DNA from: Murimonas intestini
GTDB lineage: Bacteria; Bacillota; Clostridia; Lachnospirales; Lachnospiraceae
Reading direction: 5' to 3'
Assembly: GCA_003148945.1 (NCBI GenBank)
Contig: QGGY01000004.1
Coordinates: 124,001 to 188,000 of the forward strand
DNA: 64,000 bases
Within the stretch, counting starts at the first letter, position 1, and every line of letters starts with the position of its first letter. The notes below the pieces were generated by a model. The model ran no database searches and had not been told where the DNA came from. It worked only from the letters and a program-made list of their open reading frames with translations. The position numbers were made by a program, and so were the translations under genes. Below are positions 1-9,433 of this stretch, one piece after another.

Positions 1-18
1 TTTTTAGGATATAACATA

Positions 19-86
19 AAAATACCTCCTGCCGCCTCTGATTTATCATGTGATTAAACCAGTCTAGCGGACAGGAGGTGTTTTTT
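19..86. terminator. Bidirectional intrinsic terminator below fucI
   Basis: An inverted repeat pairs 21-31 (AATACCTCCTG) with 72-82 (CAGGAGGTGTT) around a 40-base loop. The plus strand runs into TTTTTT after the right arm, and the minus strand runs into TTTTT after the left arm, so it can end transcription from either side. It lies about 75 bases beyond the fucI stop codon and is its likely terminator. The loop is long for a classical terminator. Confidence 0.6.
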
Positions 87-161
87 AAATGGAAATTTCT
101 TTTATAAATATGGCTTTTTCATCAATGTTAATCCCATTAACAGATGAAGCCCCAGGTCTAT

Positions 162-1955
162 TTATTTGTAAAGCGGACCATATGTTGAGCAGGCTCTGTA
201 ATCAGCGCCTTCTTTGTCCATGCCAAATGCATTCCATGATGCAGGTCTGAAGATCTTGTCTTCCGGAACATTGTGCATAGCAACCGGGATTCTCAGCATT
301 GAACACATTGTGATAAGGTCAGCTCCGATATGTCCGTAGCTGATTGCACCATGGTTAGCGCCCCAGTTATTCATTACATCATAAGCTGTCTTGAATGCTC
401 CTTCGCCTGTTGTTCTCGGTGCAAACCATGTACATGGCCATGTATAGTCTGTTCTCTTCCAGAGCTTGTCAGAAACCTCTTCCGGAAGATTAACTGTCCA
501 GCCTTCTGCGATCTGCAGCATCGGTCCTAAGCCCTTTACAAGGTTAAGACGGATCATTGTTGCAGGCATCTCAGCTCTTGTCACGAAACGTGATGAATAT
601 CCGCCTCCACGGAAGTATCCGTTGTCAGCTGCATTCCAGGTAGTAGCAGCCATGATGGCATCCTGATCTGCTTCTGTTACATTCCACCATTCTTTCATAA
701 CGCCGTTGCCATTCTCATCTTTAGCTTCGCCGCATGCATCCAGGCAGGCTGCACCGGAGTTGATCAGATGGATGAATCCGCCAGCATCTTTCGCTACGCC
801 TTCCAGATCGTATCCTGTAGCTTTCTTAACTGCTTCCGGGCTCCAGTATGTACGCACATCAGCAAAAATCTGAGCTCTGTTTGTGAGGAGCTTCATGAAC
901 ATCATGCCAAGTCCGTTTAATACGTCATTCTCTGTAGCAAGAATATATGGCTCTCTTGCTCCGTTCCAGTCAAAGGATGTATTCAGAACTGCTTCAGCGA
1001 AGTCACCGTTCGGATAGAAGTCTGTCCACTGTCTCTGTCCCTGGAATCCGGCAGCGATCGCATTATGTCCGATAGCTTCCTCGGAGAATTTAGCATCCAG
1101 GTTTTTATTTCCGTTCATCAGGTCTTTTACGATAACTGCCATCTTAACAACAAACTCGAACTGTTTTTCTTTCTCTTCCTGGGAAGCCTGCAGTTCTTCT
1201 GGGTTCTTGTCAAAACCGATATTGCATTTTTCTTTAGCCCATGCAAGAGCTTTCTGGAATTCTGCCTCGTCATAAATGCCTTCTGTCATACGGCGGATGA
1301 TTTCCACTTCGTCAACAGATTCTACACGCATGCCTAAGTAGGACTCGATAAAGTCTGAATCAATGATAGATCCGCCGATACCCATACAGATAGAACCGAT
1401 CTGTAAGTAGGATTTTCCTCTCATGGAAGCTGCTGCAACTGCCGCGCGGCCGAATCTTAATAATTTTTCTTTTACGTCTTCAGGAATTTCCGTGTCATCT
1501 GCATCACATACGTCATGTCCGTAGATACCGAATGCTGGAAGTCCCTTCTGTGCATGTGTAGCCAGAACTGATGCAAGGTAAACTGCGCCAGGTCTCTCTG
1601 TTCCGTTGAATCCCCATACAGCCTTGATGGTCTGCGGATCCATATCCATTGTCTCTGCTCCGTAGCACCAGCATGGTGTTACAGTCACTGTAATGTCAAC
1701 ACCTTCTTTTCTGAACTTTTCAGCACAGGCTGCTGTCTCGCCTACACGTCCGATCGTAGAATCAGCGATGACAACCTTTACCGGTTCACCGTTTGAATAT
1801 TTTAAATTCTCTTCGAATAATTTAGCTGCTGATTTAGCCATGTTCATTGTCTGCTCTTCCAGAGAACCTCTAACGTCCAGGGCACCCCTGCGTCCATCAA
1901 TGGTTGGTCTGATTCCGATAACTGGATAACCGCCGATTAATCTGCTTTCTGCCAT
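162..1955 (-). CDS. fucI: L-fucose isomerase
   Basis: Converts L-fucose to L-fuculose (also D-arabinose to D-ribulose), the first cytoplasmic step of fucose catabolism. The 597 residues match the usual family length of about 590. The Mn-binding and catalytic residues of FucI are visible: Glu342 in ATENDVLNG, Asp366 in [10 protein letters not shown] and His535 in WGANHGAI. I start at ATG 1955 because GGAGGAG lies just upstream; a longer frame to 2000 has no ribosome site. No fuculokinase or fuculose-phosphate aldolase follows. rhaD at 14.8 kb and the FGGY kinase at 38.3 kb are the nearest candidates for later steps. An AraC regulator is divergently transcribed and probably controls it. Confidence 0.95.
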   Translation of the reverse strand: MAESRLIGGYPVIGIRPTIDGRRGALDVRGSLEEQTMNMAKSAAKLFEENLKYSNGEPVKVVIADSTIGRVGETAACAEKFRKEGVDITVTVTPCWCYGAETMDMDPQTIKAVWGFNGTERPGAVYLASVLATHAQKGLPAFGIYGHDVCDADDTEIPEDVKEKLLRFGRAAVAAASMRGKSYLQIGSICMGIGGSIIDSDFIESYLGMRVESVDEVEIIRRMTEGIYDEAEFQKALAWAKEKCNIGFDKNPEELQASQEEKEKQFEFVVKMAVIVKDLMNGNKNLDAKFSEEAIGHNAIAAGFQGQRQWTDFYPNGDFAEAVLNTSFDWNGAREPYILATENDVLNGLGMMFMKLLTNRAQIFADVRTYWSPEAVKKATGYDLEGVAKDAGGFIHLINSGAACLDACGEAKDENGNGVMKEWWNVTEADQDAIMAATTWNAADNGYFRGGGYSSRFVTRAEMPATMIRLNLVKGLGPMLQIAEGWTVNLPEEVSDKLWKRTDYTWPCTWFAPRTTGEGAFKTAYDVMNNWGANHGAISYGHIGADLITMCSMLRIPVAMHNVPEDKIFRPASWNAFGMDKEGADYRACSTYGPLYK

Positions 1956-2042
1956 TTCAATCTCCTCCATTTGTTTAAATAATTGGGTTTGTTTATACAT
2001 TTTAACTAATGCGCCTAATTCCGGTCCGCATTTTATGTACTA

Positions 2043-2071
2043 ATTATACAACATAATCTTCCGGTTTGCAC
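2043..2071 (-). promoter_or_regulatory. Candidate fucI promoter with weak -35
   Basis: On the minus strand a perfect TATAAT (plus-strand 2043-2048) lies about 90 bases before the fucI start. The matching -35 position (GTGCAA, 2066-2071) is a poor TTGACA. A good -10 with a poor -35 is what an activator-dependent promoter looks like, in keeping with the divergent AraC gene. Confidence 0.5.
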
Positions 2072-2090
2072 GTAAAATTCTGTTATGATA

Positions 2091-2119
2091 TGGACAATTT
2101 TTGTGATTTTTGGTATACT
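2091..2119 (+). promoter_or_regulatory. Promoter of the AraC regulator
   Basis: TGGACA (2091-2096) and TATACT (2114-2119) are separated by 17 bases, each one base from consensus. The regulator start codon is at 2148. It is back-to-back with the fucI promoter, so a regulator bound in 2049-2090 could touch both. Confidence 0.65.
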
Positions 2120-2147
2120 CAGTTCAAAGTACGAAAGGAGAGAAATC

Positions 2148-3071
2148 ATGAAGGCATTTCACGAAGTGCGAAGCTATGATTCAGACTTTATGGTCTGGCA
2201 TTCCTCTTACCAGGATATCAGTTTCCTGGCCCACTGGCATCAGGAAATAGAGTTTATTTTTGTGCGCTCCGGTTCTGCCCATCTGAGTATCAACGAGCAC
2301 AATTTTACCGCCCATAAAGGTGACCTGGTCGTCATCGATACGGGCGATTTTCATTATAGTGATTCCTCTAAGATGAAAAATGTGCTTGATTTTATTATTT
2401 TTGATACCAGTATCTTAAGCTCACTGTATAACCACTCACATTTTGCCTCACCGCTGGTATCTGCTTCAGAACTGAAGAGATACGGCATGGAAAAGGATGT
2501 CCTGGCGCTGTTTGCCGATGTCAGCCGTGAGCTGAAGGAGAAGGAGCCTTATTATAAGGAGATCGTGACTGCCAGGCTCAGGGATTTCTGGTATCTTCTG
2601 AAAAGGAAACGTCCTCAGAGCTGCCAGGATATGACAAGTGAAAATAAACGGATGAGCCTGTTGTATGACATGCAGCAGCTTCTTTCATATATGGATGAGC
2701 ACTATGCTGACAACATAACGCTGACCTATGCTGCTGAAAAGATGAATTTCAGCGAAAGCCATTTCTCCAAGGTATTTAAAAAGCTCATAGGCATTAATTT
2801 CGTGACCTACCTGAACATGGTACGTGTGGAGCAAGCCGCCGCCAGGCTCAAGAATACCTCCAGCCGGGTCACGGATGTAGCCTTAAACTGCGGGTTTAAC
2901 AATGTCAGGACCTTTAACAGGGTATTTAAGGAGATCACCGGCTATACGCCCAGCCAGTTTTTGAAGCTGACCGACCCTGATTCCTACAACCTGACTTATT
3001 ACAAAAGAAAATCCTCTGATCAGGAATTTGTAGAAAACGATTCTTTAACTCTGATAAAAAATGAGACTTAA
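2148..3071 (+). CDS. AraC-family regulator with cupin sensor domain
   Basis: A 307-residue transcription factor. The N-terminal half (about 1-150) has the AraC cupin pattern, with HWHQEIEFIFV followed by a stretch ending in GDLVVIDTGDFHY. The C-terminal 100 residues carry two helix-turn-helix motifs (DNITLTYAAEKMNFSESHFSKVFKK and RVTDVALNCGFNNVRTFNRVFKE split by the linker helix). The start at 2148 has AAAGGAGAG just upstream; the frame is open further back without a site. It is divergent from fucI and is probably its sugar-responsive regulator; the ligand is inferred from context only. Confidence 0.88.
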   Translation: MKAFHEVRSYDSDFMVWHSSYQDISFLAHWHQEIEFIFVRSGSAHLSINEHNFTAHKGDLVVIDTGDFHYSDSSKMKNVLDFIIFDTSILSSLYNHSHFASPLVSASELKRYGMEKDVLALFADVSRELKEKEPYYKEIVTARLRDFWYLLKRKRPQSCQDMTSENKRMSLLYDMQQLLSYMDEHYADNITLTYAAEKMNFSESHFSKVFKKLIGINFVTYLNMVRVEQAAARLKNTSSRVTDVALNCGFNNVRTFNRVFKEITGYTPSQFLKLTDPDSYNLTYYKRKSSDQEFVENDSLTLIKNET

Positions 3072-3125
3072 GATGCGCCCGGATCTGCCTGCTGGACAAC
3101 GGACGCCTCTGGAAGAGAGGTGCTT

Positions 3126-3623
3126 ATGGAAACATTGAAAATTTACAGAAAACGGCTGATACCCGAAGAATGTATCCTCTTAAAGGATGATATCCTGCTC
3201 TATCGTGATGAACATGTGATAATCACTAAATGGGTAACCCTGCATCCCAAAAAAGACCTTGACCATGGCCTGTCATGTTATTTTCTGGAACATGGTGTGA
3301 AAGTCAGCAAATTTTATGACAGGGAAGGAAAACTGCTCAGCTGGTACTGCGATATCGTATCCTATACGTATGATAAGGAATCAGACACATATGTCTTCAC
3401 TGATCTGCTGGCTGATGTGATCATCTCTCCTGACGGCTTTGTGAAAGTCGTGGATCTGGATGAGCTGGCTGATGCCAGAGAACAGGAGATGATCTCCAAG
3501 GATATGATCCTCACTTCCCTGAGGCAGCTGAATGCACTGCTGACCATCATATATAAAGGTGATTTCTGCAGGCTTCAGAAATACATAGAGGATCAGGAGG
3601 AAAAGAGCGGACAGGCGCCGTGA
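3126..3623 (+). CDS. DUF402 domain protein
   Basis: A 165-residue cytoplasmic protein of the DUF402 family (PF04167), recognised by the run from KFYDREGKLLSWYCDI through YTYDKESDTYVFTDLLADV to PDGFVKVVDLDEL. Members of this fold include metal-dependent nucleoside diphosphatases, but the specific reaction here cannot be read from sequence. I start at ATG 3126 because AGAGAGG lies five bases upstream; a GTG two codons earlier sits inside that site. It follows the AraC gene by about 50 bases on the same strand and may be cotranscribed. A palindromic repeat element begins 12 bases past its stop. Confidence 0.75.
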   Translation: METLKIYRKRLIPEECILLKDDILLYRDEHVIITKWVTLHPKKDLDHGLSCYFLEHGVKVSKFYDREGKLLSWYCDIVSYTYDKESDTYVFTDLLADVIISPDGFVKVVDLDELADAREQEMISKDMILTSLRQLNALLTIIYKGDFCRLQKYIEDQEEKSGQAP

Positions 3624-3634
3624 AACTACATAAT

Positions 3635-3779
3635 GTTATAGTTTAGCCGTGTGAACTATAACAACGCTCCGCGATGCACACAAAATGCTGTAAACAGCAT
3701 TTTGGCGCTGCAGCTCTCGGGATTTTCGTGCATTTTGCACGAAAACACCTCGCGGAACTGTGGAAGGCTGAACAGTTAC
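3635..3779 (-). repeat. Palindromic element A1 (family A, diverged full copy)
   Basis: A 145-bp element in the convergent gap between the DUF402 gene and the transglutaminase gene. Read on the minus strand it lines up throughout with the copies at 12874 and 17033. It has a conserved hairpin TTTTCGTGC/GCACGAAAA and a conserved CCGCGA...TCGCGG enclosing stem. A second hairpin has arms AAAATGCTG/CAGCATTTT instead of GAAACGGC/GCCGTTTC. The end hairpin has GTTATAG/CTATAAC instead of GTTACTG/CAGTAAC. Stems are kept while sequence changes. No clear target duplication is visible, so this is probably an old copy. An open frame across it (3651-3839) is not a gene. Confidence 0.85.
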
Positions 3780-3813
3780 CCAGGACGCTCTGCAGGACAT
3801 ATTTTGGAACAGT

Positions 3814-6021
3814 TTAGTAATAAGCTTTCAGGAACCTGAGTTTTATTTTTCCCCATCTGCCCATAATCTTACCTGTCTGTACACAGATATAGCGGTACAT
3901 ACTGCGCATGTAGAGTCTTTCTTCCTTTGTCATCTTCTCTCTGCCATAATTAGCTCTCATGGCCATTTCCACCATCTTGTCCAGCTCTTCCTCCGACAGC
4001 CATTTAAACTGGTCATGGACCTTCGAGACGAAATCCTGTGCGAGACAGTCTGTCTCCCCGGGCAGTCCGGCTTCTGTGAGCACTTTCAGGACATCGCTGA
4101 ATATTCCGGCCACATCCTTCTTCCTCCGCCTTTCAATGATAACTGCTCTTCTTACAAAGATCCCCGCAGCCAGCAGAAAAATAAAAACTGCCGTGAATAC
4201 CAGACCGCCAAGTACGCCCCAGACACTTCCGCTGCCTGTTCTGTTCCCGGCTGTCTCTGAAGCTTTATTTTTTCCCTGATCCTCAGTCTGAAGATTTCCC
4301 TGGCTGTCCGTCTGCCCCGCCGGCTGCATTTCAGTCTGCATTTCCCCTGGGGCAATAGTCTCAAAGGGAGATGCTGCCTCACTCTGTATCCCATAACCCG
4401 GCGTAGCCTCCACAGGCACCCAGCCCGTCCCATCCAAATAGATCTCCGCCCAGGAATGCGCCATGGAGTCCGGCACCTCCGCCATATAGTTTCCGCCGTT
4501 TTCATAAAATTCCCCGGCAGGGACGGCATAGCCTGTGGCATACCTGGCAGGGACTCCATACATTCTGAACATGAGCACAGCTGCTGTGGCAAAATGCACA
4601 CAGTACCCCTCTCTTCTCTCATACAGAAAATATTCTGTAAAATCCTCCCCCGCAGGCAGATCGCCTGACTGAAGGTTATATGCACAGGTACCTGTCAAAT
4701 AGGAGATAATATAATCCCTGACTCCTGCAATACTCTCCTGAGGATTTTCCCTGCACTGCTGCTCCAGCCTGGAGAGCCTATCCGCCGGATAGCTCAGATA
4801 ATTCTCATAGACATACTGCTGGTAATCACTGCTGTCCCAGGCAGGTGAAAGTCCCATCTCCTGGCCTCGCAGAATGATCTCCTCAAAATCACGCCTCTGA
4901 AAATAAAGAAAAAATTCTGCATCAGACCCTCCGTTGGAAAGCTTCCTTGAAAAATATGGGGCATATCCCCCTCTTGATGCCTGTTCTCTTTTTATAGTAA
5001 GTTCATTTTCCCATGATTCACCCACGTAATTCTCAATCGCCTCAGCCCTGTCATAGGGATCCGACTGATATACATCTTCACTCAGAGGTTTCCATGTACT
5101 GCCTGTATATTCAGCTCCTGTAAATCCCTTCAGGTAGACCACGTTTTGTGGAATTACGTCAGTTGTCACACGCAGCGCCGTCTCACCTGTAAATCCCGGG
5201 TGCTTCTCCTCCGGCAGGTTGCCGCTGGTGATCACTCTGCCGCCATCCTGCTTTTTCGCCTCCGGCAGCAGTCCCCTGGCCCATGTGAGAAGGTCTGTAT
5301 CCTGTATCGCCTGCCTCGCCTCTGCCTTATCCCCCAGAAATGCCCCCAGGGCCGGCGCCATCAGATAGTAGCTGACTGCAAAAATGATAATAGCTCCTGC
5401 CCCTATAAAAAGGACACTTTTCTGGCGGACACGGCTGATATATTTTTCTTCCTCTTCCCAGTCCTGTCCGCCGCCCATGCTGCCGTACTTCAGCCCTCCT
5501 GCCGTAAAGGCTCCCAGATAGCACAGCCCAAGCAGGCACAGGGTGAACAGAGAAGGAACCTTCCCTATGGCCAGACCGCCCACTGCCGGTATGGCAGTAG
5601 ATGCCACTGCAATAAATCTGCTCCCCCTGGCTACCGTACCGTAGAACAGGAATATAGCAAACACGAACATGACAAACAGAAGCACCATTGTGACCTCCAT
5701 GCTTTCTGTCTGTGTACCTGTCATGATATTCTCTTCCACATAAAGGTAGTTCCGTATCTCCATCCTGATGACATCTACGAGAATATAAGCTCCGGAACTT
5801 ATCTTTTCTAAATTCAGATACATGGCCCAGATATAAACAGCCATGGTGAACGGCAGCGTCAGCTTCAGATATTTTTTCCCAATGTAAATAAGCCCTAAAA
5901 GCAGGCTGAAAAACAAAATACCGGCATATAAAAATGATGCATTATACGGGACCGGAAAAGCTTCCAGGAAGCTGAACACAGTGCCGAATATACCGGCCAG
6001 ATAACAAATAAACAATACCAT
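3814..6021 (-). CDS. TgpA-like membrane transglutaminase
   Basis: A 735-residue membrane protein. The first 230 residues hold about six hydrophobic segments, followed by an extracytoplasmic transglutaminase core, one more membrane segment near 610-630 and a C-terminal cytoplasmic DUF4129-like tail. The catalytic triad is visible as Cys474 in EGYCVHFA, His522 in MAHSWAEIY, and an acidic residue at WVPVEATPGY (Glu538, where Asp is usual). It is the last gene of a MoxR-DUF58-TgpA operon, nine bases after the DUF58 stop, with AGGTG before the ATG. The set is widespread, and an envelope or chaperone-like role is inferred; substrates are unknown. Confidence 0.85.
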   Translation of the reverse strand: MVLFICYLAGIFGTVFSFLEAFPVPYNASFLYAGILFFSLLLGLIYIGKKYLKLTLPFTMAVYIWAMYLNLEKISSGAYILVDVIRMEIRNYLYVEENIMTGTQTESMEVTMVLLFVMFVFAIFLFYGTVARGSRFIAVASTAIPAVGGLAIGKVPSLFTLCLLGLCYLGAFTAGGLKYGSMGGGQDWEEEEKYISRVRQKSVLFIGAGAIIIFAVSYYLMAPALGAFLGDKAEARQAIQDTDLLTWARGLLPEAKKQDGGRVITSGNLPEEKHPGFTGETALRVTTDVIPQNVVYLKGFTGAEYTGSTWKPLSEDVYQSDPYDRAEAIENYVGESWENELTIKREQASRGGYAPYFSRKLSNGGSDAEFFLYFQRRDFEEIILRGQEMGLSPAWDSSDYQQYVYENYLSYPADRLSRLEQQCRENPQESIAGVRDYIISYLTGTCAYNLQSGDLPAGEDFTEYFLYERREGYCVHFATAAVLMFRMYGVPARYATGYAVPAGEFYENGGNYMAEVPDSMAHSWAEIYLDGTGWVPVEATPGYGIQSEAASPFETIAPGEMQTEMQPAGQTDSQGNLQTEDQGKNKASETAGNRTGSGSVWGVLGGLVFTAVFIFLLAAGIFVRRAVIIERRRKKDVAGIFSDVLKVLTEAGLPGETDCLAQDFVSKVHDQFKWLSEEELDKMVEMAMRANYGREKMTKEERLYMRSMYRYICVQTGKIMGRWGKIKLRFLKAYY

Positions 6022-6030
6022 TCTTTACAC

Positions 6031-7134
6031 CTAAACTTCCAATTCAAAGGACGCAAACTGCTGCTGCAGGGGCTTGTCTGAAAACTCGGCCGCCAGATCC
6101 CCGTTCCTCCACAGCTTAAGGTCTGTCCCAAGCCGGAGCACTGTAGAGAAATTCATCTCATTATACTCCGCCCGGTATGCCTCCATCATGTCATAGTTTC
6201 CCATATAAGGCGCTACCCGGAGCATTTCTCCGATAGCCTCATACAGCTGTTCTTCATCCTGGACAAGAAAACGCCTGGCGCTGTCTCTTGCTCCGTCATA
6301 CCAGAATATATAATGCATACATTCCTGCTCAGTCAGGGCAAACATCAGAGAAGCAGCTGTCTCAATAAATCTGTCCATCTGCTCTTCCCCGCAGTTTCTC
6401 CCCTTCTCATGCTGAAAATCAAGGAGGATAAGCACGCTGCACCCTTTTGGAAGACTGTATTCCTTTGTCATAAGCTCGTCCGCCTTGGCGCTTAATTTCC
6501 AGTGCACTTTTTGAAGAGTATCCCCGTTCCGAAACTCCCTCACCTGAAATATCTCCGAGACATCATCCCCGCTCCGGGTCTTATCATATTCATCCCCGTC
6601 CACAGGAAAGTTTCTCGTCCTGGGCGATATGACAAGATTCATTTCATAGAGATTGGGCAGCACATTGACAGTCTCACTTCCGCTGCAGTTAACAGACATG
6701 GAAAAGACCTTCAGGTAGTCCCACACTTTTACTTTCTGCAGCGAAAACTGCAGACGGCCGCTGTACGGATAATCTACCTCATAATGACATACCATGGAAT
6801 CATGGCCATCAGCCAGTCCCACTATCTTTTCTTTCTCTGACTTGAATCCATAGCTGCTTACATATACCACCTTAAACATCATCCTGCTGACAGGAAGCAG
6901 GCCGCTGTTGTCCGCCGTGATCTCCACCTGTATCTTCTGGCCTTTTTGAACTACAGGCACGCGTATCCTGATACCCGGTTTTAAGCAGCTCCGCTGCGAA
7001 AGCAGGGTCACAAACAGAAAAACAGGCAGAAGGATCTCAAATCCCAGCAGCACAAGCGGCACATCACTGTCAAACATGATGTATACATATGCCGTGGCAA
7101 GTATGAGCACCAGATAAATAATCTTGTTTTTCAT
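6031..7134 (-). CDS. DUF58 membrane-anchored protein
   Basis: A 367-residue protein with two hydrophobic helices within the first 45 residues and the DUF58 signature in the second half (REFRNGDTLQKVHWKLSAK, then KEYSLPKGCSVLILLD). DUF58 proteins have a von Willebrand A-like fold and pair with MoxR ATPases. It starts six bases after the MoxR ATPase gene and is followed by the transglutaminase, so the three form one transcript. It probably links the ATPase to the membrane. Its molecular function is not known. Confidence 0.85.
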   Translation of the reverse strand: MKNKIIYLVLILATAYVYIMFDSDVPLVLLGFEILLPVFLFVTLLSQRSCLKPGIRIRVPVVQKGQKIQVEITADNSGLLPVSRMMFKVVYVSSYGFKSEKEKIVGLADGHDSMVCHYEVDYPYSGRLQFSLQKVKVWDYLKVFSMSVNCSGSETVNVLPNLYEMNLVISPRTRNFPVDGDEYDKTRSGDDVSEIFQVREFRNGDTLQKVHWKLSAKADELMTKEYSLPKGCSVLILLDFQHEKGRNCGEEQMDRFIETAASLMFALTEQECMHYIFWYDGARDSARRFLVQDEEQLYEAIGEMLRVAPYMGNYDMMEAYRAEYNEMNFSTVLRLGTDLKLWRNGDLAAEFSDKPLQQQFASFELEV

Positions 7135-7139
7135 AAAAT

Positions 7140-8087
7140 TTATCTCCGCTTTGGTGTAGGCTTCGGCACCTTTTCCAGTATTCCATCCAGCACCGAATCA
7201 GGTGTCACATGATTCACCCTTGCCTTGGCATTCAGCTTTATCCTGTGCAGGGTGACATCCTTAAAAACTTTTACAGCGTCATTTGGTGTGACATAATCAC
7301 GCCCATTTATATAGGCCGCCGCCTTGATCATCCTGGTCAGGGCCAGTGTGCCCCTGGGGCTGACCCCCAGCTCCAGCATGGGATCTTCACGAGTCGCTGC
7401 TATGAGCTTAGCCACATAACTGTAGAGCACATCATGGATAAACACCTGCTCCGTCTCCTTCTGCATTTCCAGCAGTTCCTTTGCATGGATGACGGGATAG
7501 AGGCGGTCAAGCGGATTCCCAACACTCCTGTCCTTTATGATCGCGATCTCATTCTCAATATCAGGATATCCAAGACTCATACAGATCATAAACCTGTCCA
7601 GCTGTGATTCCGGCAGCATCTGGGTTCCCGCAGAGCCTACAGGATTCTGGGTAGCCATAACTACAAAAGGCTTCGGCACCTCCCTTGTCACCCCGTCCAC
7701 GGTCACATTCCCTTCTTCCATTACCTCCAGCAGGGCTGACTGTGTCTTCGGAGATGTCCTGTTGATCTCATCTGCCAGGAACAGGTTGCACATGACTGCA
7801 CCCGGCTGAAAGGTAAATTCATTTGTATTCTTCTGATATATCGTAAAGCCTGTAATATCCGCTGGAAGCACATCTGGTGTAAACTGCACCCTGTTCTGTT
7901 TCAGGTCCATAACCTTTGAAAAGGCCAGTGCCATGGTGGTTTTCCCAACTCCCGGTATATCCTCCAGCAGGATATGGCCCCCTGCCAGCATGGCCATCAA
8001 AACCTTTTCCACACAGTCATCCTTCCCTATAACCGCCCGCTTGACCTCCGCAATGATCTCATTTGCTTTATCTGTATAAAATGCCAT
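7140..8087 (-). CDS. MoxR-family AAA+ ATPase
   Basis: A 315-residue AAA+ ATPase. Walker A is DIPGVGKTT (residues 43-51), Walker B is LFLADEIN (102-109), and a sensor 1 region ATQNP and an arginine-finger motif ESQLDRF follow. MoxR ATPases act as chaperones that insert cofactors or remodel partner proteins with VWA folds, here most likely the DUF58 protein encoded next. GAGGAG precedes the ATG. It is the first gene of the three-gene operon. A 27-bp palindromic element lies 48 bases upstream, between it and the upp terminator. Confidence 0.92.
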   Translation of the reverse strand: MAFYTDKANEIIAEVKRAVIGKDDCVEKVLMAMLAGGHILLEDIPGVGKTTMALAFSKVMDLKQNRVQFTPDVLPADITGFTIYQKNTNEFTFQPGAVMCNLFLADEINRTSPKTQSALLEVMEEGNVTVDGVTREVPKPFVVMATQNPVGSAGTQMLPESQLDRFMICMSLGYPDIENEIAIIKDRSVGNPLDRLYPVIHAKELLEMQKETEQVFIHDVLYSYVAKLIAATREDPMLELGVSPRGTLALTRMIKAAAYINGRDYVTPNDAVKVFKDVTLHRIKLNAKARVNHVTPDSVLDGILEKVPKPTPKRR

Positions 8088-8134
8088 AATATCTCCTCAC
8101 CTATTTATCGCTTATCTTGTTAAACGCAAAAATT

Positions 8135-8161
8135 GTTACTGTTCACTCTGTGACCAGTAAC
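8135..8161. repeat. Minimal palindromic element A5 (27 bp) with target duplication
   Basis: A single hairpin, GTTACTGTTCAC-TCT-GTGACCAGTAAC, identical in design to the terminal module of the full family A elements. It is flanked by CAAAAATT (8127-8134) and CAAAAATC (8162-8169), a 7 of 8 match at exactly the spacing seen for other copies. This suggests the 27-bp hairpin alone is, or was, a mobile unit, or is what remains after clean internal deletion. Confidence 0.8.
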
Positions 8162-8164
8162 CAA

Positions 8165-8219
8165 AAATCTCCTATGTCAGAATATTCCCTCACAGAACCT
8201 ATTCTAACATAGGAGATTT
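8165..8219 (-). terminator. Terminator of upp
   Basis: A 20-bp stem pairs 8165-8184 (starting AAATCTCCTATGT) with 8200-8219 (ending ACATAGGAGATTT) with one mismatch and a 15-base loop. On the minus strand the stem ends in a short T run (ATTTTTGG). It lies 30 bases past the upp stop codon. Element A5 has inserted against its distal edge. Confidence 0.8.
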
Positions 8220-8249
8220 ACTAAAACTACTTAAAATAACCTTAATCCA

Positions 8250-8879
8250 TTATTTAGTGCCAAAAATACGGTCTCCGGCATCACCCAGGCCCGGCACTAT
8301 ATAACCATGGTCATTCAGGCATTTGTCAAGAGCGCCGATATATATATCCACATCCGGATGTGTCTCCTTCATCCTCTTAACACCCTCCGGTGCTGCTATG
8401 ATGCACATGAAACGGATACGCTTTACCCCTTTGTCCTTCAGCATCTGGATAGCCGCCACTGAAGAACCTCCTGTGGCCAGCATGGGATCTACCACAAATA
8501 CCTCACGCTCTGATGAGTCTGCCGGAAGCTTACAGTAGTATTCCACAGGCTCCAGTGTCTCAGGGTCTCTGTAAAGACCGATATGCCCCACTTTGGCAGC
8601 AGGTATCATAGTCAGCATCCCGTCAACCATACCAAGTCCGGCACGGAGTATGGGAACAACAGCCAGCTTCTTCCCCGCCAGCTCTTTAGCCGTCATCTCA
8701 CAGATAGGTGTCTCTATATTGACATCAACAAGCTTCAGATCTCTGGTAGCCTCATAGCACATCAGCATGGCTATCTCGCCTATCATCTCTCTGAACTCCT
8801 TGGAGCCGGTCTCCATTCTCCTTATGATGCCTATCTTATGCTGTATCAGCGGATGATCCATTACCATTACTTTTGACAT
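8250..8879 (-). CDS. upp: Uracil phosphoribosyltransferase
   Basis: Makes UMP from uracil and PRPP in pyrimidine salvage. The 209 residues match the family length. The PRPP-binding loop is [15 protein letters not shown], and the uracil-binding end is [19 protein letters not shown], both diagnostic. GGAGGAAAGAA precedes the ATG. It follows sua5, the phosphatase-like gene and rpiB on the same strand after a 125-base gap, an order I associate with Clostridia. A strong terminator follows. Confidence 0.97.
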   Translation of the reverse strand: MSKVMVMDHPLIQHKIGIIRRMETGSKEFREMIGEIAMLMCYEATRDLKLVDVNIETPICEMTAKELAGKKLAVVPILRAGLGMVDGMLTMIPAAKVGHIGLYRDPETLEPVEYYCKLPADSSEREVFVVDPMLATGGSSVAAIQMLKDKGVKRIRFMCIIAAPEGVKRMKETHPDVDIYIGALDKCLNDHGYIVPGLGDAGDRIFGTK

Positions 8880-9004
8880 GTTCTTTCCTCCAACTCTCTC
8901 TTGTAAGTATTTTTTCCAATCTTAGGTTGTTTTATGCTGCTCACAGCTGCTGTTTCCAAAACCTTTTATATTCTGGATAAGCGTGGTTCCGCAACTAGTA
9001 ACTA

Positions 9005-9433
9005 TCAGTCTTCTATCATTGCTATCCTGTCTTTATGCCTCTGTTCTTCAGAAAACGGAGTATTCAGGAACGTCTCCACGATCTTAATGGCAAGGCCTGC
9101 CCCTACCACACGGCCGCCCAGGGCCAGTACATTTGCATCATTGTGGAGCCTTGTGGCTTCGGCGCTGAAACAGTCGCTGCAGAGTGCAGCGCGGATCCCG
9201 TGCACCTTATTGGCCGCGATAGAAATGCCGATCCCCGTACCACAGACCAGTATCCCTTTTTCACACTCACCGCTCACCACTGCCTCCGCCACAGCTTTGG
9301 CATACACCGGGTAATTGACGGCTTCCGTACTGTGGCAGCCAAAATCCCTGTATTCAATATTCTTTGAATCCAGCCAGGCCAGGATCTCCTTCTTTAATTC
9401 ATATCCACCATGGTCACAACCAATCGCTAACAT
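9005..9433 (-). CDS. rpiB: Ribose-5-phosphate isomerase B
   Basis: Interconverts ribose-5-phosphate and ribulose-5-phosphate in the non-oxidative pentose phosphate pathway. The 142-residue protein starts MLAIGCDHGGYELK and carries the RpiB/LacA-B signature CGTGIGISIAANKVHGIRAA. Its start overlaps the upstream phosphatase gene by seven bases, with GAGGAG just before the ATG inside that gene, so translation is coupled. Related LacAB and allose isomerases share the fold, but there is no lac context here. Confidence 0.93.
   Translation of the reverse strand: MLAIGCDHGGYELKKEILAWLDSKNIEYRDFGCHSTEAVNYPVYAKAVAEAVVSGECEKGILVCGTGIGISIAANKVHGIRAALCSDCFSAEATRLHNDANVLALGGRVVGAGLAIKIVETFLNTPFSEEQRHKDRIAMIED

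Noticed and set aside
3651-3839. Open frame of 62 codons
   Set aside because: It runs through palindromic element A1 and has no ribosome site; the sequence is a repeat, not a gene.
5146-5811. Long plus-strand frame of 221 codons
   Set aside because: It is antisense to the transglutaminase gene, Cys/His-rich in the way of shadow frames, and has no ribosome site.
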